From positions 5,326,501 through 5,390,500 of the forward strand of contig JAJNNQ010000029.1 of NCBI GenBank assembly GCA_027886175.1: a stretch of 64,000 nt of DNA, read 5' to 3'. Within the stretch, counting starts at the first letter, position 1. Each line of letters starts with the position of its first letter. The notes below the pieces were generated by a model. That model ran no database searches, was not told where the DNA came from, and saw nothing but the letters and a program-made list of their open reading frames with translations. Of this stretch, positions 22,321-36,140 are shown piece by piece. A program made the translations under genes and the position numbers. Source of the stretch: Phylloscopus collybita (Eukaryota; Chordata; Aves; Passeriformes; Phylloscopidae).

Positions 22321-25300
22321 TTGGTATGAATTTGCATTCATTTTAGTGGGACATGGTCATTTAGGGAGTTTTTGGAATGAAAGCTGAAATTGCATGTAAT
22401 GAGGTGGAACTAATAAATGAAAGCTGACCCGTCAGTGAAGCAAGGCATTGCAGGAGTATTCAGGCTCTAGAAATACATGCTCAGGTAACAAATAATAATA
22501 CTAATAATAATTACAGTTCAAGAACTTCTGACCACTTACATCTTAAAGTTTTATTTATGTGTCTGTGTGAGTTAATAGGACATAAATCAGTAAGAAAGTG
22601 GCATCATTTTCTCCAAATTATTGAATTTGTGTACCTATGTTGTGCTGAAAGAGACAGAGACATCAAACTTAAACTAACAAACAAACAAACAAACAAACAA
22701 AATGAGCTGGCTTAAATACTGCTTTCAGATTCACTCAAATAATGTCCAGGCATCAATTATTATATGTGACACCAGATAGGTGCTTGTAGACACTTTTGGT
22801 TTCTCTTTTCAGTCAATGAAAAAACATGTTAAAGGCAGAATGAGTAAGATAATTTCAATGTTTCCATTGACCTAAAAAGCTAGCACTGGCAGATAAGAGA
22901 AAAAAAAGGGAGTCTGATTTTTTAAGTAATCTAAATGAACAAATCACTCAAGATGGGGCCATCAAACTACAGACTACAAACTACAATCAAGTGCCCATAC
23001 TTTATACTTATGAACACTGTGTATGATACAAGACAGGTTTTCTAAAACTAAGCAGTAGGGTATATTAAGGCTTTTCTATTTTGCAAAACAAATCGCTAAC
23101 ATCAACCATTCCAAATGTACAAGTCGCTCCGTAGTTTCAAAATTATGGTGGGATTTGTGATTTCTACCAATTTCAAACATGGCAAAATGGTTAAGTGCTT
23201 TGGTTAACTCTGGGAAACTTTTTTTTTTTTTTTTTTAATCAAAGCCTAATACTAATTAGTATTTGATCTTGGCTTTGTTTTTCTTTCAGATGTTTCAAAT
23301 TGACAAGGAAAAGACAGTAGTGCCTAACCTTCCGTTCAATTACATTGCCTTTTCCTATTTATGCTTAAAACCAAAATACTAATAATAGCTTTTAAAGCAT
23401 TATTTTATTTCTAAGAACCAAAATTAGGTCTGCGTTAACATGACCCTTTTTATTTGAGGACACAAGTACATGCTGCATAATTGTGAAACAGCTAGTGAAA
23501 GAAAGATCATCAGCCTGGGGTTGAAATAGTCTAAAAACTCTGCTTTGTCCAAATTACCAATGTGTGTTGTATTTTCATCTTCATTTGCATATATTAAAAG
23601 CTACGCATGCAAAACACATTCCCCTTTGTGGAGAATAAACTATGTAAATGCAATTTATATCTTTAATTTGGACTTGAAAATTGAATCCATTCAAACATAA
23701 AAAGGTTTTTGTGCACTGAATATTCCTGAGGTGGTTTAAAATGCTTAAAATAAATATTGAGCAGATGACAGGAAAAACTTGTCCTCCATATCACAAAAGC
23801 TGGTTTAATAAATAATTTAAGTGTCTAATTAATATTGACTACTCTGGGATTCTAAACTATTAATTGTGCAATCTATACAGGTGGCAGGCATTGATGGAAA
23901 TAGAATGCAAATGGGGAAAAGGTACATTTTAAATTTTGCAGTATTAAAAAATACTTGACACTAAATAAAAGAAATTGATACAAAAGAGAGTTTGCTTCAG
24001 GTCTTCAGCTCCCAAGTTTCCTGAAGGCAAAGGCTGTGTAATTTGCTCAAAAAACCTTTTGTTCGTAGCATATGGTCAAATGCTTGCTCTCCAAAAGACA
24101 AACATACTGAAGCTCGGCTCTGAAACTCAGCTCCAAATGCTTCAGTGTGAGGTTGCCACACCGTAGCTGTTTAGGCTTGTGCCTTTCTTTTGACCATTAG
24201 CTGTTTCAGCTTTCATGCTGACCCGTACCTCAGAACTTGTTAAACTCCGCCAGAGGGAACTAACTTGTCTCTATATTTTGTTTTAAAGTTCAGAAACAAA
24301 AGCTGGAGTGTGTGAAATAAGGTAAACCTCTCAAACGAAATATATACCAATTTGTTTTCTAGATAAATGAGGCAGAGAAGAAAAAAACCTCAGATCTCTG
24401 TAATTACAAGTTCTCTATGATTTTCTGAAGTGCACTTTAATGTGCCTCAGGGACTATAGCACACTCGTATACAATTGCTCATCTTGCTTTGCTTTGGCCA
24501 ATTCCCCTTATCCTCAGTAATGGACTAGTTTGCATCTAGACTACAATCAAAATCCTCATCTTATCCTTCTGACCACTATACTTACTAAAAAATTCTGGTT
24601 TGTAACTTCAGCTTAATGCCAAGCTAGTAGCTGCATAATGTATAACCTTATTATGTGTCCAGCCAACTGAATGCAAGTCTGAGGAAATCAAGACCAGAAA
24701 TATGAGATCCAGGCTTAATGAAATTAAACCAAGCTACTGGTGGAGTGACTTTTGTAACCTGATGATGATGCTTTCCAGGCTGAAGGTGCTGGGTCTGCTT
24801 GTAAAGGAAATTAATTTATTTGAACAGAGGGTTCTGTCATGACCCCTGAAAAGATTAAAATATAAGAGCTACAGTGTGCTATAAGGTCTGTTAGGTGTTT
24901 GACTGCCTGGCATTAGAGTGTAATGATGTCAGGGCTTGAAGAGGAGGAAACAATGCTTTGGAAACTCCTTCTGACTTGAAGGAGTGGTGCCCAGGGACAT
25001 GGTATATCAGCATCAGTTTGTCTGTATTTACATACACATTTGGTGTTTCAAGCCAGGCTGAGTGTGGCATACACTAGCAAAAGCCATGAGCCATGAGAGT
25101 TCTCACACGCTTGGGGTATTGAGTATTGATCAGTATTGATTGGCCTGAGAGTTGGGCTATTATTAAAAGTAGAATTGTGTTGAAGGCAATCAGTGATTCT
25201 TAAGTAAACACCTTAGTAGTTACCTATATACAGTATGTTCACCCAAGTGTGAATTAATCTAAATTTTTTATTTCACATTCTAATCACAGAAGGTGCATGT

Positions 25301-26560
25301 GATCTGAAGGTGCAATCATTCATACACTATTAATGTCTCTTATTTATAAAGGAAAACAAAAATTACCTGGAGAGGTAATCATTGTACATTGGCAGCCTGT
25401 TCTAATCATTTGCATGCACTGTTGCCAGGAGGCACGATGTTCCTGTTTCCATATTATGAAGTCTAGATTTTTTTCGTATTTCTTGTAGCCATAGAAGTTA
25501 AATAAGTAAACGGCAATGACAAACTGCTTAATAGTGTTTACCTTCTAATACGTTTAAGCCCAATTCTGGAATTTATGTAGTCTGTGAGAAAGGAAGAGAA
25601 GAATACTATTTTCTTTTAAAATGTTTAAAATTTTTAGCAGAACCCGTTCCTCATTGCTCACTGAAATAATTTAACGCTTAATAAATTACTCTTCTGGTAA
25701 AACTAAAGCAGAACTTCATGGTTTCTCAAATCACATTGATTTTTGACAGGAGGTATAACAGCTTTTGAAATAGCCTTTTAGTGCTCCAGCAGCTAATTAA
25801 TTAATTAATTAATAACTTTGGAATGGGGAGTCTGAAGTTTTTTCTCTACATCACTGTTGGCTATCTTTTAAGTGCGATTCTTGTTTTATAGGTCACAATA
25901 TTTTGGAAAGTTCTGAAAATTCTAGCAAAGAGCATTTTGAAAGACTATAAGTTTACTAACTCTCAATATTTTGAACTACTCTTATGTTACAGTAACCATA
26001 TACTTCCCCTGTACAATCTGTAACAGGATTATAACATGGGAAAAATGAGGGAAATTAATTATAGCAAAGCAGTTTTGTATGCAGCCTACCTTATTTCACT
26101 GGTGCAAAAAGAAATGGTAATAATACAATGGCAACCAAGTGCACTGAAGCACAACTCAACAAATGTTACCAGGTGGCTCTTGAAAGAGTTTCTAGAATAT
26201 ACATTTCTCCAAGTTTTCTCCTTCTGTCTGTGACCTCAAAGCAAATTTTTACAAAGGAGTTATATGGTATAACTCTGCAACCCTTGCAGCTCAGACCCTT
26301 TCTTCTCCAAAGAGCTTGGGAAGGCTTTTGCTGTTAATCAAGAAGACTCTGGTATCTCCTTGTGGCTCTTTCAGTTAAGCATGGGAATAACTGATAGTGG
26401 CTTTAAAGATGCCTGGGACTGAGCCTTCAAGATAACAGCTATGAGGAGATGCCATGTGATTCTTTCATGAGAACAATCCAGAGTGACTTAACAGCCACCA
26501 CAGAAGGCACCACTTGGAGAGAAAGCTGGAGCATTAGCTTATGACTCTGCAAAAATAATA
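22321..26560. other. Repeat-poor AT-rich non-coding stretch, candidate conserved non-coding sequence
   Basis: No interspersed repeat recognised over about 4.2 kb, unusually clean for this window. It holds perfect octamer motifs at 22330-22337, 23583-23590, 23905-23912 and 25408-25415, plus many TAAT cores. An (AAAC)n run is at about 22672-22703 and an (AATT)n run at 25793-25814. No exon-like frame with splice sites was found. Confidence 0.35.
22672..22703. repeat. (AAAC)n microsatellite
   Basis: About seven tandem AAAC units without interruption. Confidence 0.9.
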
Positions 26561-27253
26561 TGTGCAGGCCTTGGCTGTGAATACAGCATGAAGGGTTTTA
26601 TTGTTAAGTTTAGAATAGCTTGCACAATGCTAGAATGCCCTTTTGTCTTAGGATGTATTTCTTGTTTTAATATGTAGCTTTCTTGTAGTTTCGATAAGGG
26701 TTTCTAGGTCAGCTTTAGCCCCTGCTTAGAATCCTTTTTATTGGTTCCCCCTGCCTCACCACCTCTGTCATGCATAATTACCTTCGTGTCCATCATATAA
26801 TTCTTATCTTTGAAGTACAGTAATGTTAGCCAGTGACCTCGCAAGACTGCCCTCGGCCCATCCCAGAACTTGTGCTGGATTTGTTAGAACTTAAATGACT
26901 TAATTTGGCATGATGTATTTAGATTGTTTTATTGGTATCTGTAACTTAGAACCCACCCCAGAATTGTAGTATTAAACCGCCCACCACCCCAGGCTCGGGG
27001 TCTCTCTCCAGAGGCACCAGCCTGGTGGCTGGGGGGATCACCCTGACCCCCTTTCCCCCCACCCCCGAATAAAGCCTCTGTTCCCTGGAAACTTCAAGAG
27101 AGAGAGAGTCCCCTCTTTCTTCGATCCAGCCTTAGCAGCGTTATCCGGCTGTGAGAGCCGAACCCCCACAAAGTGACTGGTTGTGGCGTGCCAGAGCAGC
27201 CGGGGTGCCCAGGCTGGACACAGGCCGGGCCGGGCCAAGCACGCACTGCAACA
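26561..27253 (+). mobile_element. Retroviral LTR, class I-like
   Basis: Starts TGTGCAGGCCTTGGCTG and ends GCACTGCAACA. AATAAA is at 27068-27073, followed by a GC-rich region typical of U5, with (AG)n near 27100. The region after it shows no recognisable gag or pol. Edges are approximate and no matching target duplication was seen. Confidence 0.65.
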
Positions 27254-28091
27254 TTAGCTGTCCTTGGTGACTGACCTCTAACCCTGCTGGGCCATTTCTT
27301 TTGGGGTGGGACAAAGAAAGGCAGAGATCACACAAGTCTGTGGCAAGCAGGGTCATCACCAGGACCTCTTGGTGATAGGAGAGCAAGATGCATTGGTGGA
27401 TACCAAAGAGCAAGAGCTCATCTCTGAGTTGTAACATGTCATGGGAGAAGAGGAAACTGACGGTAGGATGGAGGATGAAGACCAGCACAATCACAGCAAC
27501 TAAGTGGAGACCGGGAGACTTTTCAAAGGTGAGAGCCTACAGCTTGCCCCAGGAAGAGGGGCATGCTCACAGAAGTAGTGTACGAAGGGAGAAAGATGGG
27601 GTTCTCATCATGTTTCTTTTAGCTATTGCAAATCTTAGAATTTTACTCATGCAAGAAGGAAACAGATTCTTTCACAGAATGGGACCACTAAGAATTTAGA
27701 GGTATGTGGAAGATCAGACAGCCACAGAAGCTGAGCTGGGTAGCACCACGGGCCTCTTGGCCCTGGTACAGTGGAAGTTGTGTGAGAGATAAACTCAAGG
27801 CAAGAACAAAAGTGAAGCTATCATGTCTGATCACTCTGACCACTCTGAGGAGAGAAGATGTAACAAGGACATTGCTGACGCAAAAAAATGTAATACAGAC
27901 TTGATAACTGAAAAGACTGTGTTGCTAAGGGAACAGGAGCAAAGGGGTCCTAGTGGAAAATTTTGTACAGATGTTAGAGAACTATAAATAAGGGTGATTA
28001 GTGTAATAAAGTGACCTTTCCTTGTGTAGCATGGCCTGTGTCCTTCAATCACTGCAGAGGTGTAAGAAAAATTCTGACATGTCAGTTCTGC
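27254..28091 (+). mobile_element. Possible further LTR-derived sequence
   Basis: A TATAAATA box (27983-27990) and an AATAAA (28005-28010) lie close together, followed by CTTGTGTAGC and an U5-like stretch, which suggests an LTR end. The part from 27254 to about 27700 may be internal sequence of the preceding element but has no readable retroviral gene. Confidence 0.35.
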
Positions 28092-30670
28092 CACAGACCA
28101 CATGTTTCTTGCCCAAAAATCTGACAGGAAATCCAGTATTATTTTTGTGAACTATCTTAACCACTCCTCCATGGCATGAGTGACCTAGTAAATTTGATGT
28201 GCCCAGCAGAGTGGCCTAATGCCAGTTTAAAGTGGCTCCTGTGAAGTGGCTGAAAAATGAGACCATGCAGTACCTCACTAGACCATATCTGTGTAACTTA
28301 TATTCTTTCTCTCCTCCCTACTCTTCAAAGGACCCTTGACCCTCTTTGTCTGTAAAGAGCAGCCAGCCTTCTCCATCCCTACCTTCACTCACAGGACATG
28401 CCTATGGTGTCCCTGCAAATCATCCTTTGTATAGGGACAGCTGGGCATGGCAGGATCACAGTTCGTAGCCTAAAAAAAAAAGGAAAAAACCTCCCAATCT
28501 TCAGAAATCCAAAATTTCAACACTATATTTCAGCTATAATTAACTATATATAATTTTGACATTTACTATCCCCAGCTATTTTTTTATATAAAAGATTGAT
28601 TTGGAAGATGACCAATAAAACTTCTCTCCTTAAGTAAGGCCTTTAGTTGCAAGATTTGTAATTTAATTACAAAATTCTCATTACTGTTAGTGTGTCTGTC
28701 AGAATTAAAAATTATTATTGTCTTTTACCTAGTATGTAAATTTTTCCTGGAATATAATAAGAATGCTGTTTTACTCTTACAAATTCAAGCACAAGATTCC
28801 CTCCCAGCCAGCTTGATTTTCATTTCTTTTGGCTGTAATATATTACCCCAAATATATTACAAATCTGTTACCTGCAAGAGAGATGAAAATTTGGAAGTCA
28901 ACACAGTGGTCTTCAGCATGAATCATTATTAGAAATTAATTAGAGTTTACCTGAAGTGGAAAAGCCACATATTTATTGCTGACAGTGTTTAGCAATTACA
29001 TCTTGGTTATTTATAAAAACAATTTTTCTGCCTTGGGACATGACATTGTGTTTCAGTGTATAATAGTGTTGTGGTATAGCTTTGGGATAAAAAATTAAGA
29101 CTTTTTCTGTCATACCAACAATCACCCACCAGGGAAAACTTGATAGCAGCAGGATAGACAGAATCCATAAGGCAGCTAAATAATTTTGTCATTATTCCCA
29201 GAATTGTTTACTTAGAAGGAAGTTGTACATGACTCTGAGTGACAGAAAAGGAGAGTTTCTTTCCATGGAAGGATCTGCTCTAGCCATGGGAAAACCCACA
29301 GGACCCTGCCTGATGCTGCACAAACGTGGGGTGCCGAGCATCTGAGGGGATGTAAGATGCTTCTCACTACCTATAATCCTCTTCTTATTCTCATTAAAGC
29401 AGATGCCCTATTAAGCCACTTGTTGGACTTTTCTCACTTAGATTCAGAAATATCCCTTCACTGACTCACTTTCACATCACTCCACTTTCCACTCCTGGTG
29501 AAAGAACAACTCCTAGCGTAGCCAGCCAATAGATCTAGAGAAGATGGCTTGCTGCTTCTAAAAGGTGTGTTTGTCATTCGAACTTCAAATAAGACTGCCT
29601 CAGTTTTTCCCATTAGGCAGCCACCCACAAGTTCAGTTCCAGACAGGTTGTACCAGATTCAGCACAGTTATGGAGGGGAACAGATCTACATCCCATCACA
29701 AAGTGTTTAATCTATCCACTTCTTTTGCACATAAACATTTGTGAGTGTAAAAAATCACCTTGCTGTCAAAGTTCCCAGATGTGCTATATCCTCACTCTGC
29801 TGGATGCTTGCAAAAGGGGATAGAAATTGTCCAAATAGGAGTGTCTGATATTTTTGAAGGCAATGATATTTTGGGAGCAGTCTTTGGCTCAGTAAATCTG
29901 TATGCATTCAAATACATGCAGAAACAGATCTTCATGTTTAATAGCATGTCTGAATGCTGAATATTGTTAATGTTGAAAAGACCACATGCTCAGAACATGG
30001 GACCCAAAATGATTTTTGTCTTTTACATTTTCATGGGCTCTCTTGCTTTCCTGGCTTTCAATTAACTCATTTGGTTGGATGGTGCCACAGTATGGTGGAA
30101 ACCAGCTCAGCAGCCATTTCTAATCAGGCACTTCAGATGGCTAAGTATTGACTTTTCTGATCTGAGCTCTGTTGCTCTGAAATACTTGAGCAACAACATT
30201 AACAATGCTTTTCTTTAGAAGCTTGCCATTTACATATGCAATAAACTATGAACTTCCAACCCTAAAGCTGGTGAAAAAAAGCTTTCCTTGCATAGCATCT
30301 GATGAGGTGCTATTTTGAAGCTAGAAGCCAGAAAGCAGTTTATAGCTGTTGTTATTTTCAGTTATTCTTCAGCTGGGACGATTTGTGAATTATAGGATGG
30401 GAGAAAGCCATCAAAACAAAGCTAAATATGGGTGTGTTGGACTCTGTCTTCCCAGAAAAATAGGTTTCCTGTAAGCTAAGTGTCTTTTTATAAGGTCCTT
30501 GGGGCCACAGCAAATGAGTACACTAAGAACACACCAGTCTTGCAGACACAGCTTCCAAGAATCGTGCTTGAGCTGGGAAATCCGTTTTAGTTTGAAATTT
30601 GAAGGCACAGATGACCAGCAATGAAATGTACAGTACATGATTTGCTAATTTTACAGGAACCAAAATCTGC
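28092..30670. other. Non-coding stretch, nothing recognised
   Basis: AT-rich, with short frames only. Confidence 0.45.
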
Positions 30671-30796
30671 CAATAAAATAAAATAGAATATTTATGTTGG
30701 AAGAGACCTACAGCTATTATCTAGTCCCCTTGCCTGATTACTTTGGGGCTAACCAACAGTTAAAACATTGTTAAGGACATTGTCCAAATGCCTTCT

Positions 30797-31584
30797 TGTC
30801 TTAGGTTGCAATGCAAGATGTAACCAGAAGTATGTATTCTATCATCATCTGTTGAAACCAGGTGGAGCAATGCTCTTTATTTCTCCCACTACCCATCCTC
30901 CCTCTGGGGGATATCTTCTGTTAATGGGCCATTGAGTTTTGCTGCATGACTGATAAAATTGCATTTGAGGACATAGTTTAGCAGTGAACATGGTGGTGCT
31001 GCTAAGTTGGACTTAATGGTCTTAGAGATCTTTTCCAACTTTAACAATTCTATGATTCATGGTGCAGTATCAAATCTGACATCCCACTGTCAGATGCTGC
31101 ATCCAGGGGAAGGAGCCAAGCATTCCCACCTGGATAAGAATCTGAGATTTGGAACACCACGGCAGCCTTTTCCACTGGATTCTCAGAGGAAGACTGGACT
31201 CATCTACACCACCACTGGATCTTCAGAGGAAAACTAAACCCTTCTACAGGATCATTGCTTCAACAGAAACACATCTGTCACTCCAAAAGGACTGCAGCCA
31301 CCACTGAATTGGAGTGCTACCAACACCCTAACTAACAGGGTGTCAGATTGTATTCTGTCAGTGGTTTTGTGCTACTGTATTTTAATTTTCCTATTAAATT
31401 GTAGTTCTTCTTTATTTTTTATTTATATATACTAGTAAAGAACTGGTATTCCTGTTCCCATATCTTTGCCTGAGAGCCCCTTAATTTCGAAATGATAATA
31501 ATTTGGGTGAAGGGGTTTTACATTTTCTGTTTCAAGAGAGGCTCCTGCCTTCCTTAGCAGACACCTGTCTTTCAAACCAAGACA
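30797..31584 (+). mobile_element. Solo LTR (family of the 15090 LTR), inserted in CR1
   Basis: Starts TGTCTTAGGTTG and ends TCAAACCAAGACA. It is flanked by CTTCT on the left and CTCCT on the right, a target duplication with one mismatch. It contains the family's U3, TATA-like and 3' blocks, but its U3 is broken by an about 113-bp foreign piece (30963-31075). Confidence 0.8.
30963..31075 (+). repeat. 113-bp duplicated piece, copy inside an LTR
   Basis: Matches 32417-32529 at 112 of 113 positions by my reading. It contains a CR1 3' end (CTATGATTC) plus about 17 bp that lie beyond the CR1 end in the other copy. Confidence 0.9.
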
Positions 31585-31721
31585 CTCCTAAACACTAAGA
31601 GTTTTGGGGCATCAACCACCTCTTTACAAGCTTGTTTGAATGTTTGACTACTTTCTTGGTAAATAAACACTTTCTTATGTCCAGACTGAACCTATCCTGA
31701 CATGACTTCTTGTGCATCTTG

Positions 31722-32515
31722 TCACCAGATCACCAGAAGTGTGGGGTCACAACAGCCTCAGGCAGTGCTACAGGCTTGGGGCAGAGTGACTGAAAGTACT
31801 CAGTGGAAAAGGACCCGGGTTTGCCTATCAGCAGGAGCTGAACATGATCTGGCGTGTTGTGCCCAGGTGGCCAAGAAGGCAAATGACATCCTGGCTTCTA
31901 TCAGCAATAGTGTGGCCAGCAGGGCCAGAGAAGGGGCTATTCCCCTGTACTCCCACTGGCAAGGATGCACCTGAAGTGCTGTATCCAGTTCTGGGCCCAT
32001 CACTTCAGGAAGGTCATTGAAAAGCTAGAGTGAGTCCAGAAAAGGGCAACAAGGCTGGTGAAGGCTCTGGAGCACAAGTCCTGTGAGGAAGAACAGCTGA
32101 GGGATCTGGGGGAGCTTTAGCCTGGAGAAAAGAGGTTCAGGAGAGACCTTATCACTCCAACTCAGAATATTCTGTGATGTGGAAAGAAATTAAATTAAAT
32201 GTTTCAGTTCTCCACAACTGACTGAAAGGGGCATGTAGCCAGGTGGGGGTTACTTACTTCTCCCAGGTAACAAGGATAGAACAAGACAAAATTACTTCAG
32301 GTTGCACCAATGGAGGTTTAGACTGAATGTCAGGAAAATGTTGTCAAGCACTGGAACAGGCTGCTCAAGGAAATGTTGAGTTACTATCCCTGGAAATGTT
32401 TAAAAGATGTGTGGATATTTGAGGACATAGTTTAGCAGTGAACATGGTGGTGCTGCTAAGTTGGACTTAATGGTCTTAGAGATCTTTTCCAACTTAAACA
32501 ATTCTATGATTCATG
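31722..32515 (+). mobile_element. CR1 LINE, 5'-truncated
   Basis: Plus-strand CR1 from the late ORF2 region (CCAAGAAGGCAAATGACATCC, CAGCAATAGTGTGGCCAGCA) through GGGCAACAAGGCTGGTGAAG to the 3' terminal CTATGATTC. Multiple frame breaks; non-functional. Confidence 0.9.
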
Positions 32516-32529
32516 GTGCAGTATCAAAT
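32417..32529 (+). repeat. 113-bp duplicated piece, copy at the CR1 3' end
   Basis: Natural context of the duplicated piece: it is the contiguous end of the CR1 at 31722-32515 plus its flank. The partner is at 30963-31075. Confidence 0.9.
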
Positions 32530-35500
32530 AAAGGAACAAGAAATGGAGAGATAGGTGAAGTTTTTATGTCACTCCTAATTGAATTTAAATACTAGGACAC
32601 TATGATGTTGAAAAATTGTAAATGGGGAAAGATAATATGTGAAATTTCCAATTTAAACCAATATTTAATGAGGTAACTATATTTTTGAGATGTCTTTAAG
32701 TATCAATTTACATTTTTATTTTTTGTGCTGTAAGTACAACTCACACATTGAATTGATATCATTATCTTTGGAAGTATCATTTTGAAGAACATCTGAAGAA
32801 CAAGAAAATCTTTAAGAGAAACCTACATTTTATATAAAGAAGCTAATTATTTATAATTAAATAGCATTAGGATTTGCTAAGCTCTCTGCTGCCATGAGCT
32901 CAGAAATACCACAGAAAAATCTGCTGTTGCATAAGGGCATTACTCATTCTGGCCACCTGCTTTAAAGATCCTTTGCCAAATCTCTTTATGATCAGTTTTG
33001 AGCCCAGAAAAGAGCAAGAATTAAGAAGCATCACTTCTTCAGAGGACTTTCATTTAAAAGGTGGGGAAAAAGTGTTTGCAAATTCATCTCTTGATTTTCA
33101 CTGTTTAATAGCACTTAGTAATTGCAGTTCCCTTTCAGTTCACAAGTTCAGTACAATACCTCCACATATTTAGAACTTCTTAAACACCAGCCATCTTTAC
33201 TTAGTCTGTTAAACAAGGGAAAAAAACCCCAACTATTTGAGCACTCTCCAGACACCCAGATTTGACCACAGACACCCAAGTCATTACCACACACTAAAAT
33301 GATTAAAAAGTTTTTCATGTTATAATGGGAATATCTTGCCCAAATGGTCTATCTGAAATATTTCATATTTTTACCAGACAGAACCATAACTGTGTTTTGT
33401 GGCACAGGTATGTATAGCTTTAAAAATCTTTGGAAAAGAAAAAAAAATTTTGAGTTTTTGAGTATTTACTCATTTGTGCCTAATCTCTGTGTATATGACA
33501 ACAAGATAAATCCATTTTCAGTGCTTGCACACCACCTTTGATAGACTTCTGTCAGCTGGTTTCTGCTTCTATGATGACAGAAATGTGATAGTTACTGTCT
33601 ACTGTTCTGCTTAACCAAAGAAACTACAGTGCTACCAGTCCCTCCTCTTGTGAAAGTCAGAATTATTTTATCAGAAACTGAAGTGACTGCAGTACTTTGC
33701 CCCTTGCAGAGAAAAATGCTGCAAAGCAAGAAAGAAATCTAATAATGGAAAAGAACCAAAGAGTCAACACATGATAATCAATTCTTCAATTACTTAATCA
33801 GCTATACAATCCCCATACCATATGGACATCCTCTTGCCCTTTCCAGTATGATGCATTAATAAATAGCAACCTTTAAACAAACACAACTAAGATGCACTCC
33901 AAGTGCACTCCAGGACTAAGTGGGTCTTGTGTAATGAAAGAGAATGTAGTATAACATATGCTTGAGGAGGTTCTCTTTGCTTCTTAACAGTGGTTGTCTG
34001 GTTAACCTGGATATATGTATATTTTAAATGTCATTGGCAAAAAAAAGATTAAATTTAATGCTATAGTAAACAGGAGGCTGCAGCACATAGGTCTACAGTA
34101 AAACAACAGATGGCACAGGTTAAATCTATTTATTAGCAGTCACTTGGCAAGGAGACTGGAAAAGAGAAAGAAAAGAGACAAACAGATGCCAGGTGTATTA
34201 TAATAACACTTGGTATGATAGTTCCACTAAAATATGTTTCTTTTTCTTGTCTCAGCCTTCCACCAGAAATTTTAGGGGTCTACTGCTTCTGATTAGGAAC
34301 GTTTAAAAATATGCACAATGTTTACTCTGGGATATGATGAGTAGCTGGTTTTCTACTGCTGAAAAATGGTGGAAAATAAGGGACAAGAAGCAGTGCAAAG
34401 TCTTCAAACAGTGGTGGACAGCTAGTTTGCCACGGCAAAGCTGGATAGCTTAACTGCTTTTCTGTCTGTTAACTGCTTTGATACTAAACTCTCTGCCCTA
34501 TTTGATTATGTAACTCTGCACTGTGGTTCTTTCCAAATTAGGATTCCATTTTTCACAGGAATTATTCTAGTTTTCTCTGTGAAGTTACTAGAGGGATTAA
34601 AAAAATGTTTTTAGTGTTTTAACTTTGGTTTTAATCTCCAAGTCCTAGTGAGCAATAGAGTGGTTTATGTGTTCTGAAGATAATTATCCTGTTATTGTTC
34701 CCTTTAAAGATAACTAAAATGGCAGTGCATTTTTTTCACCCAATAAGGCTGTTATCTATGGCGTTAATATGATCAATATGTTGATCATCTCACTGTTTTT
34801 TTCCCTCCTCTTCTTTCAAAGGTTTGAAGTTCATGGGCAACAAGCTAGCTCAGTCACTGTTAAATCAAACTCACCTCATATCCTTTTATAAGTGTAACTT
34901 TAATTCTGAGTGATACTGGTGATAGCAACTGTATGCCAGCCATGGTCAAAGTGAATTTCTGTTCCATGTGGTATCACACTCTGTTATTTTTTCTGGGTAA
35001 TGTGGCCTGTCTTCCACTGGCAGCCTTTTCAGGCACCTCCTTGTTAGCGCATAGTAGAGCTGAAAAAACCTACAAAAGTCTCAGATTACCTCTTTTGCAT
35101 TGTGAAAAAGATACATGGATTGACAAATACATTAGGATATGTTATTATCCATTATTCAGTTCTACCATTAGTGAACATCTGGCATGGGGAAGATGAGATG
35201 CCTATTTACTTACCGTCTGCATTAATGTTAATTTCCAGCAGGCAACAGTGAGCATGCCACTTTCACCTGTTTAAAGGAGGCAAATGCAAAACAAAAATAA
35301 TTTCACTAATATTAAGAGCTACAGATTTAAATGTTATCTTTAAACATACCTATTCTTAAAGTATCATTTATATGAGATTTCTTTATGGACTGGAAACAAA
35401 ACTAACAAGGACTGTGAAAGGTCAGTTTATTTCAAGTTTACGGAACAACAAGGTCAAGAGGTGTAACACTGCAGGAGAGTATAGCCAGATATAAATAATT

Positions 35501-36140
35501 TTGTTTTGTCTAGCTGATGTTATCCAGTAGAGCTGAATCACGCTGATTTTCAAATATAGTCAGAAAAAACCCAACAAAACAGCCTCTTCTCTAAATTGCA
35601 GTTATGAAAGCCTGATAATGTTTGTATGACCTTTGTTGGTTGTTGATTTTTTCTATTGTCTTTAGCCTCCAAATTTAACACATTTCCATTTTAATGTGCA
35701 GACTAGAGATTTGAAAGAAACATATGGACATGTCATGTTTGCGAATCACCAGTAACTTATAAAGAAAGGGAATGTTGGACAAAATTAAGAGGAATAGATT
35801 ATTTGTTAAGAGCAGCCATAGGAACCTCTATAAATTCACATCTAAGACGGCAAATAAAACAAGTGACACACATGAAAATACTAATTAGTAAAGATTAGAC
35901 TAGTATTCATGAAATAAAGAAAGATTATGCACAAAATTGTGGATTATTTTTCTTTAATATGTGCAGGGGTGTGTTTTTCTCAGCATTGACCGAGCTTCTG
36001 GATGGTTTTCTAAAAACAATGCAACTTTTACATACCAAAAAGTATATTTATCAAGAACATTGAACTTTTGACCTGATGCCTTAAGTTTTAGCTTTCATAT
36101 TTTCCAGATTCTAATTATATTGGTACATACTTCACATGAA
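32530..36140. other. Non-coding stretch, nothing recognised
   Basis: AT-rich with short frames. No clear repeat family and no exon I can defend. Confidence 0.4.

Larger units (their letters stand above)
30680..31705 (-). mobile_element. CR1 LINE 3' part, split by an LTR insertion
   Basis: The left part (30680-30796) has the reversed CR1 3' end (TTTATGTTGGAAGAGACC). The right part (31585-31705) continues it with GGGGCATCAACCACCTC and GGTAAATAAACACTTTCTTATGTCCAGA. Between them lies the LTR 30797-31584. The two parts join logically once the LTR is set aside. Confidence 0.75.

Noticed and set aside
22672..22703. CRISPR-like or regulatory array
   Set aside because: It is a plain tetranucleotide microsatellite in vertebrate DNA.
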